DNA of 64,000 nucleotides, taken from assembly GCA_015179125.1 (NCBI GenBank), contig WHVA01000047.1, forward strand, positions 1 through 64,000, read 5' to 3'. The DNA is from Gautieria morchelliformis (taxonomy: Eukaryota; Basidiomycota; Agaricomycetes; Gomphales; Gomphaceae). The notes under the pieces were generated by a model. The model worked only from the letters and a program-made list of their open reading frames with translations. It was not told the DNA's origin and did no database searches. The first letter of the stretch is position 1. Each line of letters begins with the position of its first letter. A program made the translations under genes and the position numbers. Below, one piece after another: positions 44,985 through 56,409 of this stretch.

Positions 44985-47946
44985 CTATGACATGCAATTA
45001 CCCACTTGTGCTATATATGGAACATGATCAGCCAAGAAACCATCGACATAGTGCGGACAGCTAAATGTAGCGGAGTCTTCGGGGACAACAAAGATGTAGT
45101 GCCAATTCACTGGAGGTGGGAGATTGGAGAACCGCTTAAGAGCGGCCAAAAGACCATGGTTGACACTGCGCTGTATTCCACTGGCAAACTGAAACATATA
45201 GAGATGTTCGGCATTGACAATGAAGGAGTCGATTCCAACCTCGTTCGCAGTGAGGGGCACAAAATAGATATTCTCCTCGATCTCAATGTTTGGTTCACTG
45301 TGATCGAATGCCCAAGAGCCTGACGGCACGATGGAAAGAGAAATAGGGGGAGGCCCGGCCTTCAATGTTTCTTCCTGGGCTCTGCCCAACGCAGGATTTG
45401 CGGAAAAGTCGCCAAACGTAGTGTGCCATCGAGAATGAGTGTTATTGGACCGAAACATTAGGGCTGATCACAGTAGAGGATTTGGAGGGGATTTGATGGG
45501 GATTTGAGAAATGGATTTGGAGGGCAAATCCATCCAAATCCTCAAATCACCTCCAGGAGGTGATTTGGGATTTGTGTGTGGATTTGGATTTGGATTTCTG
45601 CCGGCGCCGTCGCGGGCCCTAAACTAGTCCCTCGGGATCTCCCTTTGTGCCTGCAGAAAGTAACCCGGAAACTGAAGTACTCGCTAAAGTGACTCCATAC
45701 CGCCGCTACAATCTAGTGGCCTGGTCCAAGGCCATGCCGCCAACCAGTTATGACACCTGTGCAAGCCTTTGAATCTGGTCAATTCAGTAAAAACTCTAAA
45801 AAATACATAGTTCCATCTCTTTTTTTTTATTCTTCAGTGTTTCTCTTCTATATTTTTATATAATTTTGAGTTTCTCTTGATCTATGTTATTTGTTATTTT
45901 AAGAGGACACCTAAAGGTAAATTAATGCTTTCATATATGTTATTTTTTAGAGATACATTATAGCGCAGAACCTACCTTCCACTGACAGACCGGCGAGAGC
46001 GCCATCCTGCCGTGTCCGGCACCAGCGTTCTCAAATCCACTCAAATCCAGTTTCAAATCGGGCTAATCACAGTTAAATCGCGATTTCGGGGCATTGTCGG
46101 GTGTTCTAAAAAAATCCAAATCCTCCGTCAAATCCTCATCAAATCCTAGCCAAATCCTCTACTGTGATCAGCCCTATTGGCTTTGCCTCAATTTGGATTT
46201 TAGCAATGAATTGGCGTTGGTACAGGGATTCGACAACCAGGCCCCTCATCCCACCGGCACCCTGGACACGAGAAAAGTGTTCTATCATGTTGACACAGTC
46301 TTGCTCTTTCCACTCCCAGAGTTGGGCAAGAAGTCGATGTCTTATGAATGCCGAAATAGGTTCGACGATGAATCGGCAGTCTTTTGAATCCGAACGGTGA
46401 ACCACACAGAGTGTGCGAGAGATATCGCCGAGGCTCAATCCTCCTTTCTTATCAAGGATGGCTTTCAGCATGTGTTGGGGTGTGTGGAAATTGATATCCT
46501 TCTCCCGACCAACGTAGAATTCATCAATGTCGGCTGGTGAATATTCCAAGCACAGGCGTGCACTTGGGCCTGCATTGTCAAAGCGTTTGAAAATGTCAAT
46601 AAGCTCACGGCAATAGAGTCCCGCTCTGCAAAATGGTGTCACATGAGTGTCTGCATTTGCAAGTGCACAACCACTCACACCTTTTCCAGCTCAGCCCTTG
46701 TCCACGGATTCATGATGACCAGCTCTTTAAGTCGCTGCTGGTGAAGTTTGTCCCAGTGTTCTTGTTTTGGAGAGGTGACATAGATTGGGAACAGGCAGTT
46801 AAGCCGGTCGGAAATCATTGCGGGCAGTGAATCAGCATGGGCTGATCCACAAAACACCATGTGTATGGATCACACCAACTTTCCACTGAGTCATAAGCCT
46901 CCACACCATTGTCTGAGAAGAAATAAAACTTTTTGGCTCGGTACCAGATAACCGGCTGCTTCTGTCCGAGGCAACGACTCAATGCATAGTGAATCCATAA
47001 GGTTTTCCCTGCACACACAAGCCAGAAATTAGTCACAGAAACATACGGCAGAGGATGACGTACCAATCCCTGGTTGCCCGGTTACCACCGCAAGGCGCGA
47101 CCCGCAGGATTCATCGTATACTGACTTTACCTTATCGAAAACTCCAATATATTCGGCTCGAACCAAAATGGTGTTATCAAAAACACGCAGGAAAGGGTCG
47201 CCGGGTAGGACGTCACCACTCATGTCCTCTCCATTGACCAATTCGCGGCCATCAACATCCGGGACATGCATTGGGATGGTTGTGAGGCCAGGTCCGAGAG
47301 GTTTATCCCAGTGCTCGGTATGGAAGGCCGTTAACTGAATATTGATACCATGTCGGGGACGCTTAGATGGATGGTCCGTGTTGCCATACGTTTCCCCCAC
47401 GGTATCAGAAAGGCAATGTTTACTCACATGACCATCTGAGCCTGATAGGATCTCAGAAAGCCCGTACTTAGCCAAATTACTGGGGGTGATTTGACCTGTG
47501 AATCGCATTATTGTAATATTGGCGTGGCAAGCATTAAGATGCATACCAAGTTTTGCAATCAAGTGTATTTTCCCGACATCCTTGGCCTCGATCTTGTTCG
47601 GGAAGTAGCTGAGGATGGGCCTTCTCGCATCCGCTTCGATCTTCTTTATTGGCACATCATTGTATGTTGTGGCAGTTTCCATGTTGAATGGGGATAGATG
47701 ACCTTTGTCAAGGTATCTTTCGAGGACCCACACCTTGATCTCACTAAGGATGGCCTCCTTGTAAGGGGCATAGCGCCCCCTTAACTCACGTTGCAAGTGG
47801 TCGAGGAACCACTCTGGCTCTACATTGATGCTGATAGTGTGTTCAACTTCGTCCAGTCCTCCATCCAGAGCCAGACAGAAGACACGCAATTTAGCCATGG
47901 CAAAGTTGTCAAGTCGCAAATGCGGGAGTGCGAAAACAACAGGCAA
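44985..47946 (-). pseudogene. Crinkler (CRN)-like P-loop protein gene, interrupted by a MITE
   Basis: Minus strand. The start is probably MAKLRVFCLALDGG near 47898, or an upstream Met at 47946. The N-terminal 100 residues resemble the Crinkler header domain (FCLALDG ... SEIKVWVLERY). After a linker comes a P-loop GQPGIGKT whose codons are split by a 55-bp GT-AG intron (47009-47063). FYFFSDNGVEAYDSVESW and a strand-helix region follow, typical of the NTPase of fungal CRN-like proteins. The C-terminal part runs on both sides of a MITE (45461-46174) and ends near 44985. The gene is broken: the MITE plus about one further break. CRN-like proteins in fungi and oomycetes are proposed host-directed or conflict effectors; the role here is unknown. 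Confidence 0.65.
45461..46174. mobile_element. MITE copy 1 (714 bp, TA target duplication)
   Basis: The ends are GGGCTGATCACAGTAGAGGA and its exact reverse complement, flanked by TA on both sides (45459-45460, 46175-46176). Subterminal regions are full of gatttgg/ccaaatc words; the core has ccggcgccgtcgcgggccc and a T/A-rich stretch. No coding capacity. The TA duplication suggests mobilisation by a Tc1/mariner-like transposase. It sits within the exon sequence of the Crinkler-like gene. Confidence 0.9.
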
Positions 47947-47949
47947 GTG

Positions 47950-48236
47950 ATTACAGGGGTATTATGACTGAGCTTGAGCTCGGCTCATTGGATCTCACCC
48001 CTACCTTATGCAGATGAGAACCGCACGTTATTTTTTCCTGGTAGTATATGTACCATGTGGATTCTCACTGGGTTCCCTTAACGTTCGTCCGATTTGTCTG
48101 TGCATTCAGCCTTGAGGCAAAGGCTTGACAACTCGCCCTTGAGTCCTCATAACTTGCTAGCTTTTATTGAATCTTATTTAATTAGGAGTTGGTCAACTTA
48201 TACTTGGCGGTATTGTAAGTCTGATGCATGTGACCA
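47950..48236. other. Short intergenic region between CRN-like gene and NUP192 3' end
   Basis: No gene seen. It holds the 5' flank of the CRN-like gene and the 3' flank of NUP192, so no second promoter is expected on the NUP192 side. Confidence 0.5.
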
Positions 48237-51200
48237 TTACCAACTTCCCAATCCGTCTATGTCGTCGTTCACCGCTTTGGAGTTATCTCGTTCCTCAGAA
48301 ATATTCTGAAGGATAAGACGACACATCATTGCAATGTACCCCTCCCGGGAATGGTGGTCGAGTCCTACTATGTCTGGCGGCTGAAGCAGTGACGACGATG
48401 AGAATCTGATACAGGGCAGTCAAAAACAGCTGGGCTTACGAGGTGCAGCCCATCTAACTGCTCCAGCACTGGCATCAAGCCTCGTTGTACGTGCTCAAGC
48501 AATGTAACTATCTCATCCTCTCTTAAGTTTGAGCGCTTTCCAAATGAGCTTGCGTCAGGACGCAAGGCACTCGATATCCCACCTGACTTCCATAGTGGCG
48601 CACCAGAGGACGCAGAGAAATAGTTCACATGTCGCCATACAAGCAATAGGAGAAGTTCCAGCGAATCTGTAGTGCCCCGTCGGTAAGCTTCAGAAAAGAA
48701 TATCTGGTAGAGTATGAAGACACACGCAATCTTCTTAAAGCTACATCTATCCTGATCTCCCTCGCCTTCTCGAGCTCCCTGTGGGCTAACAACTTTCGCT
48801 GCATCATGTCCATATCTTCGGTATACATGACTCCAGAGGATTGTGCAATCTAACATAGGAGGCTCAGTGGATACACTTATCTCGGCAAGCAGAAAACCTA
48901 CTTCATCCACTTCTTCGAGACCGAGGTTGTCTTTACTTGATAACTTTGTACCGATATCTGCGACTTCGCTGAGGACATTCCAGAGATCGTTCACCACCTG
49001 GGTGAGCGCCTCAATGGAATCACTGATTGTAGGCGCCGGGGCTACTTGGGCTCAGATATAATTGACACCCAAGGGACGTCAATTACGCACCGCTCACTTG
49101 CAAAGTAACTTCGTGTTGATACGAAACGCCGATTGGTGTAAACATGGGGGCAAATTCGTTTTCATCTGATATTGAGGTAAGTTCTAATTACAGTCCCATA
49201 ACAACTGTGCTTACTACTGCAGTCACTTGCCGCCTCCAGATACATCCACAGCGCTTCATGGAGCAACTCAACTGCATCCTCGACTTTTGCATCGAACACG
49301 CTGAGATTACGTCCATAACCTGAGAAGATCTGTAAGTAAGCCAAGCCAATTCCTCGCGGACATACGCACCAGCGGCTTTGACAACTGCTTCCTCGCGTTC
49401 GGTATCGCTTGCAGGTAATGCCTTCAGCCGCCAATTACCTCTATACAGACACTTCGCGGCTAGCGATAGAATTGCAACGTGAATTCCCCCAAAACCAGAG
49501 GCAGGGCTTCGCTGGGAATATGTATATATACTTAATAGGGGAACACGAAATGGAAGTGAATGGACGGTACCGATTCCGCTCGCTCCACGCGCGTTGTTAC
49601 ATACGAGCACATGGAAATAAGCAGATGCATTTCTCGGATTTGCTGTAGCGACGGAACGAGCGTGCTATCTCGCAGCAAGATCAAAAAGGTTTCACGATGA
49701 GCTAACAGAAACTCGAGGGCCTATAAAATTGGAGATCAAATTAATACGTCGATAGAGGATGAGTGGATAATCGTACAAGCTTTGACGCCTGGCTTGACGC
49801 TCCCAGCGTGGCGATGATACTGTTCACAAGCTCTATAGCCGGTAAAACAAGCTGATGGTAGCGATGTACCGCTGAAGGAAGGAAGTTGTCGTGGTCTGAC
49901 CAGCAATTGTCAGGGATGAAGGAATAACCAAAAGCTATTCAAGTTACCCAAGAAGGATTGATCTGCTTCAGGCCTAGCATCCACGAAATCGCATTGCGCC
50001 AGAATCTGGAATAGGCGGGTTTCTACTAGTCTTTGGGCGCCTTCTTGCGTCTGCGCGATGCGTATCAAAAGTGCCAGCTTGGCCTCATATACATAGAGGG
50101 TATTTAAATTGTCTGTGGGCAACTGTAAGTTAGCATAGGTCAGACGCTGAATGGAGACCATACCTGGGTCAGGCCGCAAGACTTGCTGCAATTCAAAATC
50201 CGCGTCCTTGATCCCTTGAACAAAGTTATGCAAGTAACCTTTACGTGCCAAGAGGTCCAGGACACGATGGGGCCTCTCAAGACGTGAAAGACCGACGAGT
50301 GAGTCCAGTAGCGTGAACGAGACAGTTCTCCACACTTCAGTGCCATCGATGGCGTCCGTGCTGAGGATAGACACTAGCCCTTCGACGTCCTTATTGAGAA
50401 TCGCCAGCGTAGATACTTCTAGCTCGGAACGCTTTTCATGAGATCGTCCGATCGTAAACGGCCCAGCCGCCTCCTCGCCTAGTTCATCTCGAGATATGGA
50501 AGACGACCCCGAAAATGACATGGCATGGGAGAAGCTAAGCTCAGATCCCAAAAATTCTAGATCGTTTCCTTGGCGTGCGTCCTCTACCAAGTGGAAATAG
50601 TTCACCAAGGACGCATATAGGTTGCCTCGGATGAGTTCTGCCTTCCCGCTGCCCGCGAGGCAGTTGAGTACGCTCTTCAGTAAGATTTTCAATCTATCCA
50701 CAGGAAGACTAGCCGTGCGTGTGTCGTCGAAGGTGGACTGCAATGTCAGTTGTTGTTGCCTGTCACCTCTCAACATTGTGACAAGAGACAACATGACCTC
50801 CGAGAGTATAATAGCGGTGTACTGTTGCGTTGAACTGCGGCAGATCGCCGGAGGCACGATTTGTATGAGATCGAAGAGAATCGACTCTCGGCGACCCTGT
50901 GGCAAACGATAGAACCCTTTCGCGAGGCAGATATCCAAAAGCTTTTTCCAGGACTCGAAACCGACCCCTTTTGCGTATTCGACTTGACGTCGATTATTTT
51001 CAATGGTACAGCTTGTCAGAATATACCTAGTATCGTTCCTCAACTGTTCGTGGATGTGTGGGCCTGAAACAGTTCCCTGAGCTTGCATTTGACGCCGGTG
51101 TTGATGCATGAGGGAAAGCAGGGCGTTGACATCAAAGATCTCGCAACCAGACTCATCCTTGCGGAGACATGCTGACACATCCAAGTGATTGAGGAAACGA

Positions 51201-54200
51201 ACTTGTTCGTCCGGGTCAATAGCAAGGCCATCATACCACTCGAAGTCGAGGGATTGGAACAGTTCGATCATGCGAATCAACGACTGACCCGGCGCGGACA
51301 GATTTAACAAACCGTCCAGTGTATTTCCTCCTTCATAAAGCTCTGCGGCACCACCGAATAACAAGGTGAGCAGTCTAGATGCTCGCTGAGATTGACCCAT
51401 CTCGGTTAGAACATGGAGCTCGAGAGCGACAGACTCGAGTACCCAAGCTCGGATGCGGAGGAAAGAGGTGAGCACGTGGCAGGTAGTCGCAACCTGAGCA
51501 CTATCACCGTAGACAACTTGACCCACACTTCCACGGCGGGAGTGTGAAACCCGGAAGGGAAGGACAGACAAATGGCGGGCAAAAAAGTCTTCCCGTGAGC
51601 GAAGGTAACGCATGATTACAGGAGACGTCGTGCGATGGCTACAAAGTTGATGAATCAGCCGATAACATTGCTCCGCCAAGGCAGGGTGAGTCGTTGAAAA
51701 AGTGGGTGGAGCGTGACATTCATTCCCAAGCCCTGTGCGGGGAACACCCATATTTAGAAGGTCCAAAATGACATGTAGGCTTGTCCTGTGGCTGTTGGTG
51801 GCCTGAGGATCTTGAATTGCTAGTTGATTCGAATGTGATGGATTGGGAGAAAAGCCTAGGAGAAAATGGGCGACGTTAGGTGCAGGTTTATCCTGCAAGG
51901 TGTTCTGAAGAAATAAATGCAGGATTGCAACACGAATAGCGTGCGTCACCTGCAACGAGGAGGGAACAAATGGAGCGCCAGCCCCCGTGGACATGTCCAC
52001 GAGTTCGGGAGATGCGCTGGTGTCTTCTATCGAGTCTCGTTGGAGAAGGAGCATGAAACCGTCAGAGATAATATTTGACTCCTCATCCCGATCGAATATC
52101 ATGGCTAGCCTATTCAGCCTGCGTTTGTTCTGAGGCCCAACCTCGGCTACTGTGGTGAAAACGGGTGACTCAGAGAGTAAAGTGATGATTTTTATGGCTA
52201 GCAACTTGCTCTCCTCCAATTTTGTATGCAACGGGCAAGCCGCGATTTTGATAATGAGTTGTGACGACCAGTTCAACAGTTGATCAAAGGGCGTAATAGA
52301 GCTCGTGAGGAAGCTCAGATTTGAGGCTGAAGGCTCAAGTTGGGCTAATAGCGGTAACAACATTTCCGTGAACAAGTCCTGGACCTCGAGAACGCAATGT
52401 ACGATCCGCAGCACACGGAGTAGCACTTTTTCAAAGTAAGCGCTCTTGATAGTCTTACCTGCCAGAGCATCTACCCCTTGGCTAATGTATTCCACAATCT
52501 CGGTGCGAAGTGGGGAGTCGGTCAGTAACTGAAGGAGCAGCTCAAAGGCTGGATGGATATGGAAGGACCGTAAAATCTCGGGGTTTCTGGTCAGGGCTTC
52601 TTCGCCGATAGTGAGGAGATTCCGGAGGTTGTAGTTGGCTAAGCATCGTTCAACGAATGCCAATGCACCCTCAACCATTTTCCATTTGTCGGAAGGATCA
52701 ATGAACTCCCGATCTTTGGCCCGGAGGAGCACCGTGTCAACTACAAACCGGACATAGGGAGCTATTCCCCCAAGTCGCGCAGGTTGTCCTAGTCCATCAG
52801 GGATCGTGTCTAAAGGCTCATAATCCACCAGCGCCTGATGAGGTTGGAGACTTTTAGGGGTATGTATGAGCGTCCCGAGTAGCCGTAAGAAGGAAATAGT
52901 CGCCGGATACCGCTGCGCGGGTGTCTCGACGCCTTCCAACTCGTTCTCAACGCCACGGGTGGCGATGGCACCTCCAGACCGAAGATTAATCAACTCAGCC
53001 CGCTCGAGGGCTGCCCAAACATTCTTGCATATCTCTACGCCTTTAACACCCGCGCCAGGTTCACAGAAAGCGGCAAGAGTATCAAGAATCACACCTTTGA
53101 GCTCAAGTTGGATGCCATGCTGTAAAAGTGCAAAGAGAGTGGGTACAACCCGGAAGTCGGGCATGGAATGAAGGGTAACGCGTGCTGCAGGGGAATATTT
53201 GACGACTGTACGCAAAAGACGCAGGAAGGCGCCCAACATGAGAGCTTCGGAGTCTGAGAGGCTAGGTTGCTGCCATCGACCTTGTAGGTTAAGACCTCCA
53301 GGGTGCTGATGGTGCTGTGCATGTGGATTCGGGAGAGTCTCTGCCCACCAAGCCAAAGCGCTGAAGAGAGTGGTCCAACTAAACTTGTTTCCGCCGCTCG
53401 ATACAATACCACCGTGGCCCCGATCCGCAGAGCCACTCGAAGACAAATAATTGTAAGCCACTTCAGCGGATGATTTACCGTTGGCAATTCCAGCCAGCAT
53501 GTCGTATGCGGCAGAGACCAAGGTGCCTTCTCTGGACTCGGTAGCCCACCGTATGAAGGCAAAAAGTTTCCCGTTACCAGGTTCTGTGGATGCCACCCAG
53601 AACTTTAATCCTTCGTCAGGAGGGAGTAATGTATAGAGAACTCCAATAAATTCGAAAAGCTGTGCGACATCGTTTCGAGGAGCAGGTCCAGTATGGTCTT
53701 CGTGGTTCGGGGCTCTTCCACCTCCCCCGGGCCTACTCGATCGCGACGACGCAAGACCAACATCTTCCTGCCTATGCTTGATGCGTCGAATAATGGCGGA
53801 CATCGAGACAATAAACGTAGTGACCAGAGCCTCGAATGCACGCAGAATGAAAACCTTGAAAAATTCATCCACAATATCTGGCTCCATTTCACCCTCTGGA
53901 TTGAGTTTGACCCCGAGCCCAGTGAATGAGGTATCAGCATCCTCTGCGGCATCTTGCGGTCGCACGAGCTGCGTCATCTCTGATAAAAACGGGAAGACAT
54001 CTGATTGAACAGCCTCCCACACACGCATCTCCACGTCTTCATCACTGAACCCCTTTGGTAAAGTGGAAGGCTCGAGAAGACCGGGATCACGATGGCGAGC
54101 CATCCAAATGAAAATGGACCATTTCAGTGCAACAACGGCTCGAAGACGGGGTGATTTCCATTGAGTTTTGTCGTCAATCAGAGTAGTAAAAGATGAGATA

Positions 54201-55194
54201 AAAGGACGGTCACTGTAGAGTGACATTGAAGCCGGGATGCTCGAGGTTGAAAAATCGTCCGGAAGATCCAAGGCTACAAGCGTTGACGTGAGCATGTAAT
54301 GTAACATCTCATTTTGGCTTTTCTTGGCGAGCCATTCCGCCATCCGAATAAGTTCCACTCCAGAAATAAGGCGTAACGCAGAGACGACAAAAAGGAGGTA
54401 TCCAAGCTGTCGTCGCTCGGCGCGGAGACAATTTAACCGCGTCTGCAAGATGTCGTGGCTTAGGTTCACCGCACCTGCAAGGGACATTAGGCAAAGTTGG
54501 CGAGTTATACTAGTGACCGACCTTGTCCGCCTAGCGCATCCGTGTGGGATGTAGCGTGCATGATCAAATTCGAAAGCTTTACACTCGTGTCGACACTTTG
54601 GTCAATCTCCTGCAATATTCGCTCCGTAAATCTACCTCTCCGACCACCTCCAAGATTAAGCATGGTTTGAACAAATTCATGGGTGAATTTCTGCAAGACC
54701 GTTCCAAGTGCGGCAGATCCTAGTTGAGGCTCGGCAGAACCTTCAAATATCGCCAGTAGACAGTCCAGCAGCTCATATCGCTCCTCGTGAAATGCCTCCA
54801 CTACTTTCTCAACCAGTTGGGAGATGCCAAGGTTCGGGTGTCGTCGATCCACCTTTGAAAAAAGGGCTGCACAGTGGTACTCAGAGCAGTCCAGCTGTTC
54901 GGCAGTAAAGAGAACGGGCCGAATCAACTGAGGCTTCAAGTCGATTTCCTTTCCTTGATACGTGTACTTTCCTAGTTAATAGTTAGTATAACGAAGATAT
55001 GTTACGATTGTTCACTCACGATTTCCGACGTCTTTCGCCTCTTCACTACGACGTGCCCCTACAACAAACAACTGTAAGAGGCGTGGCCTATGGCGCTCGA
55101 GGTCATAATAGAGCTCCTGGGCCTCATGTTCGGAGGTCTCGAATGTGGTCCCATTGCGAATCCTGCTACTGAGCTCTGCCAGAGAATAATCCAT
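48237..55194 (-). CDS. NUP192: Nuclear pore inner-ring scaffold protein, Nup192/Nup205 family
   Basis: Large multi-exon gene on the minus strand, about 2100 residues, in the size range of Nup205/Nup192. Exons read: 55194-55020 (MDYSLAELSSRIRNGTTFE), 54971-54522, 54474-49948 (1509 codons), 49895-49777, 49720-49601 and 49511 onward with further short introns. The last intron is 48381-48439 and the stop TAA is at 48237-48239. Introns of 47-89 bp are GT-AG and keep frame, for example AVHRYHQLVLPAIELV into ALEFLLAHRETFLIL. Family features are the long all-helical solenoid, the SGFGGIHVAILSLAAK segment near the C-terminus and the EGYIAMMCRLIL end. Nup192 binds Nic96/Nup53 in the inner ring of the nuclear pore. 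Exon limits between 49511 and 49050 are not settled. Confidence 0.88.
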
Positions 55195-56342
55195 TTAACA
55201 GAACTGTATGAGCTGCGTCAGCTGACGGAAATGCCCAAAGGTGCATGAATATATCCTGACGTTATTTGCCACCGACGCTCGCTATGAAGCGGCCTGCAAG
55301 GCTGCAGTGGAGGTTGCGTGACCAGTCACTCCGTAACTTGCGCGTCTCGAGTCAGTTTGAGCGTGATAACCATCTACACAGCATCAATTGAACTCGATCT
55401 TTTATCAACCGCATACAGTACGGCATAATTGTCCACTGCAAAGTACGTACACCATAGTTTGCATTATTCAGGCTTTATGATGAAAGCAGCATGCACTCGG
55501 TACACCAATAGTTCCATTCGAGCCCCTCTGCAAGGATCTACTGAGCGATGTGATTGACGGTATTACATTCCCGTACATACCAAATTTATATCTGCAGTGA
55601 CAATATCCCGGTCTTCCTCACATATTTCCCACAGTTGTCCCAGAATGGCGAACTTGAGTGAAGACATTTTCCTGACGTGACATTTGTCATCCCGGTAGAA
55701 AGCTATCGACATGCTGTAGTGCTTGATGTTTAGGCTCGGGGCTGAGACATGATCGTACCTTGAATGGCTAATGTTGCGGGCTGCTTTCCCTCGCGGTTTC
55801 AAATGAAGTACCTAGTGCCTTGGGGTGCCCTTCAGACATCTTGGTCTGCAGCGGCGCACGCCCGTGTCAGCGTTTGATGCAACACTATGTCGACTTAACC
55901 CCGGGCAGGTAGCCATTACGCTCTTTGAACCATGGCAGGATCCTTACTGCCCTCCGATGATCTCCAAGGGAGGATAGATTGCCGAGAAGCATCACAATGT
56001 GTGCGTAGACATCGCCTCCGCAGGCTATGCAAGTCAGTTAATCCGTTCAAATTTGGTTACTCATCGTCAGGCTGCTTTTCAGCCTTCCCGTCCGCCCAAG
56101 CGTAGGACGGACCTTTAACCGTCGGTGCCTTGGTCCAACTAAAGGTCTGATATACTGTTAGTGATGGAATGCTTAGGCATAAGTATTGTTTCGATGGGCG
56201 GACATATGGCAACGTTGCTGCAATGCGTGAGTGAAGGTTCGCTGTCACCTTTTGAATTGGGGCTTTTTGATAACGGAGGCCAGCCTGAACAGACGATAGT
56301 GGCATTCAGCCTCGCAGAAACAATCTCGTGTTTGCCTTCGTC
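55195..56342. other. Divergent promoter region, NUP192 and tyrosinase
   Basis: 1.2 kb between two head-to-head genes. Small minus frames at 55563-55802 and 56057-56305 (SWTKAPTVKGPSYAWADG) are open but show no domain or partner exon. Confidence 0.5.
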
Positions 56343-56350
56343 TATATAAA
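56343..56350 (+). promoter_or_regulatory. TATA box of the tyrosinase gene
   Basis: TATATAAA lies 60 bp upstream of the chosen ATG (56410), followed by a C-rich tract and a pyrimidine-rich leader (ctcctcagttttcac). This is typical of a strongly regulated fungal promoter. Confidence 0.7.
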
Positions 56351-56409
56351 CCCCCCCATGGGCCCCATTTCTCCTCAGTTTTCACTCTGTACTACACCCA
56401 ACAGCAACT

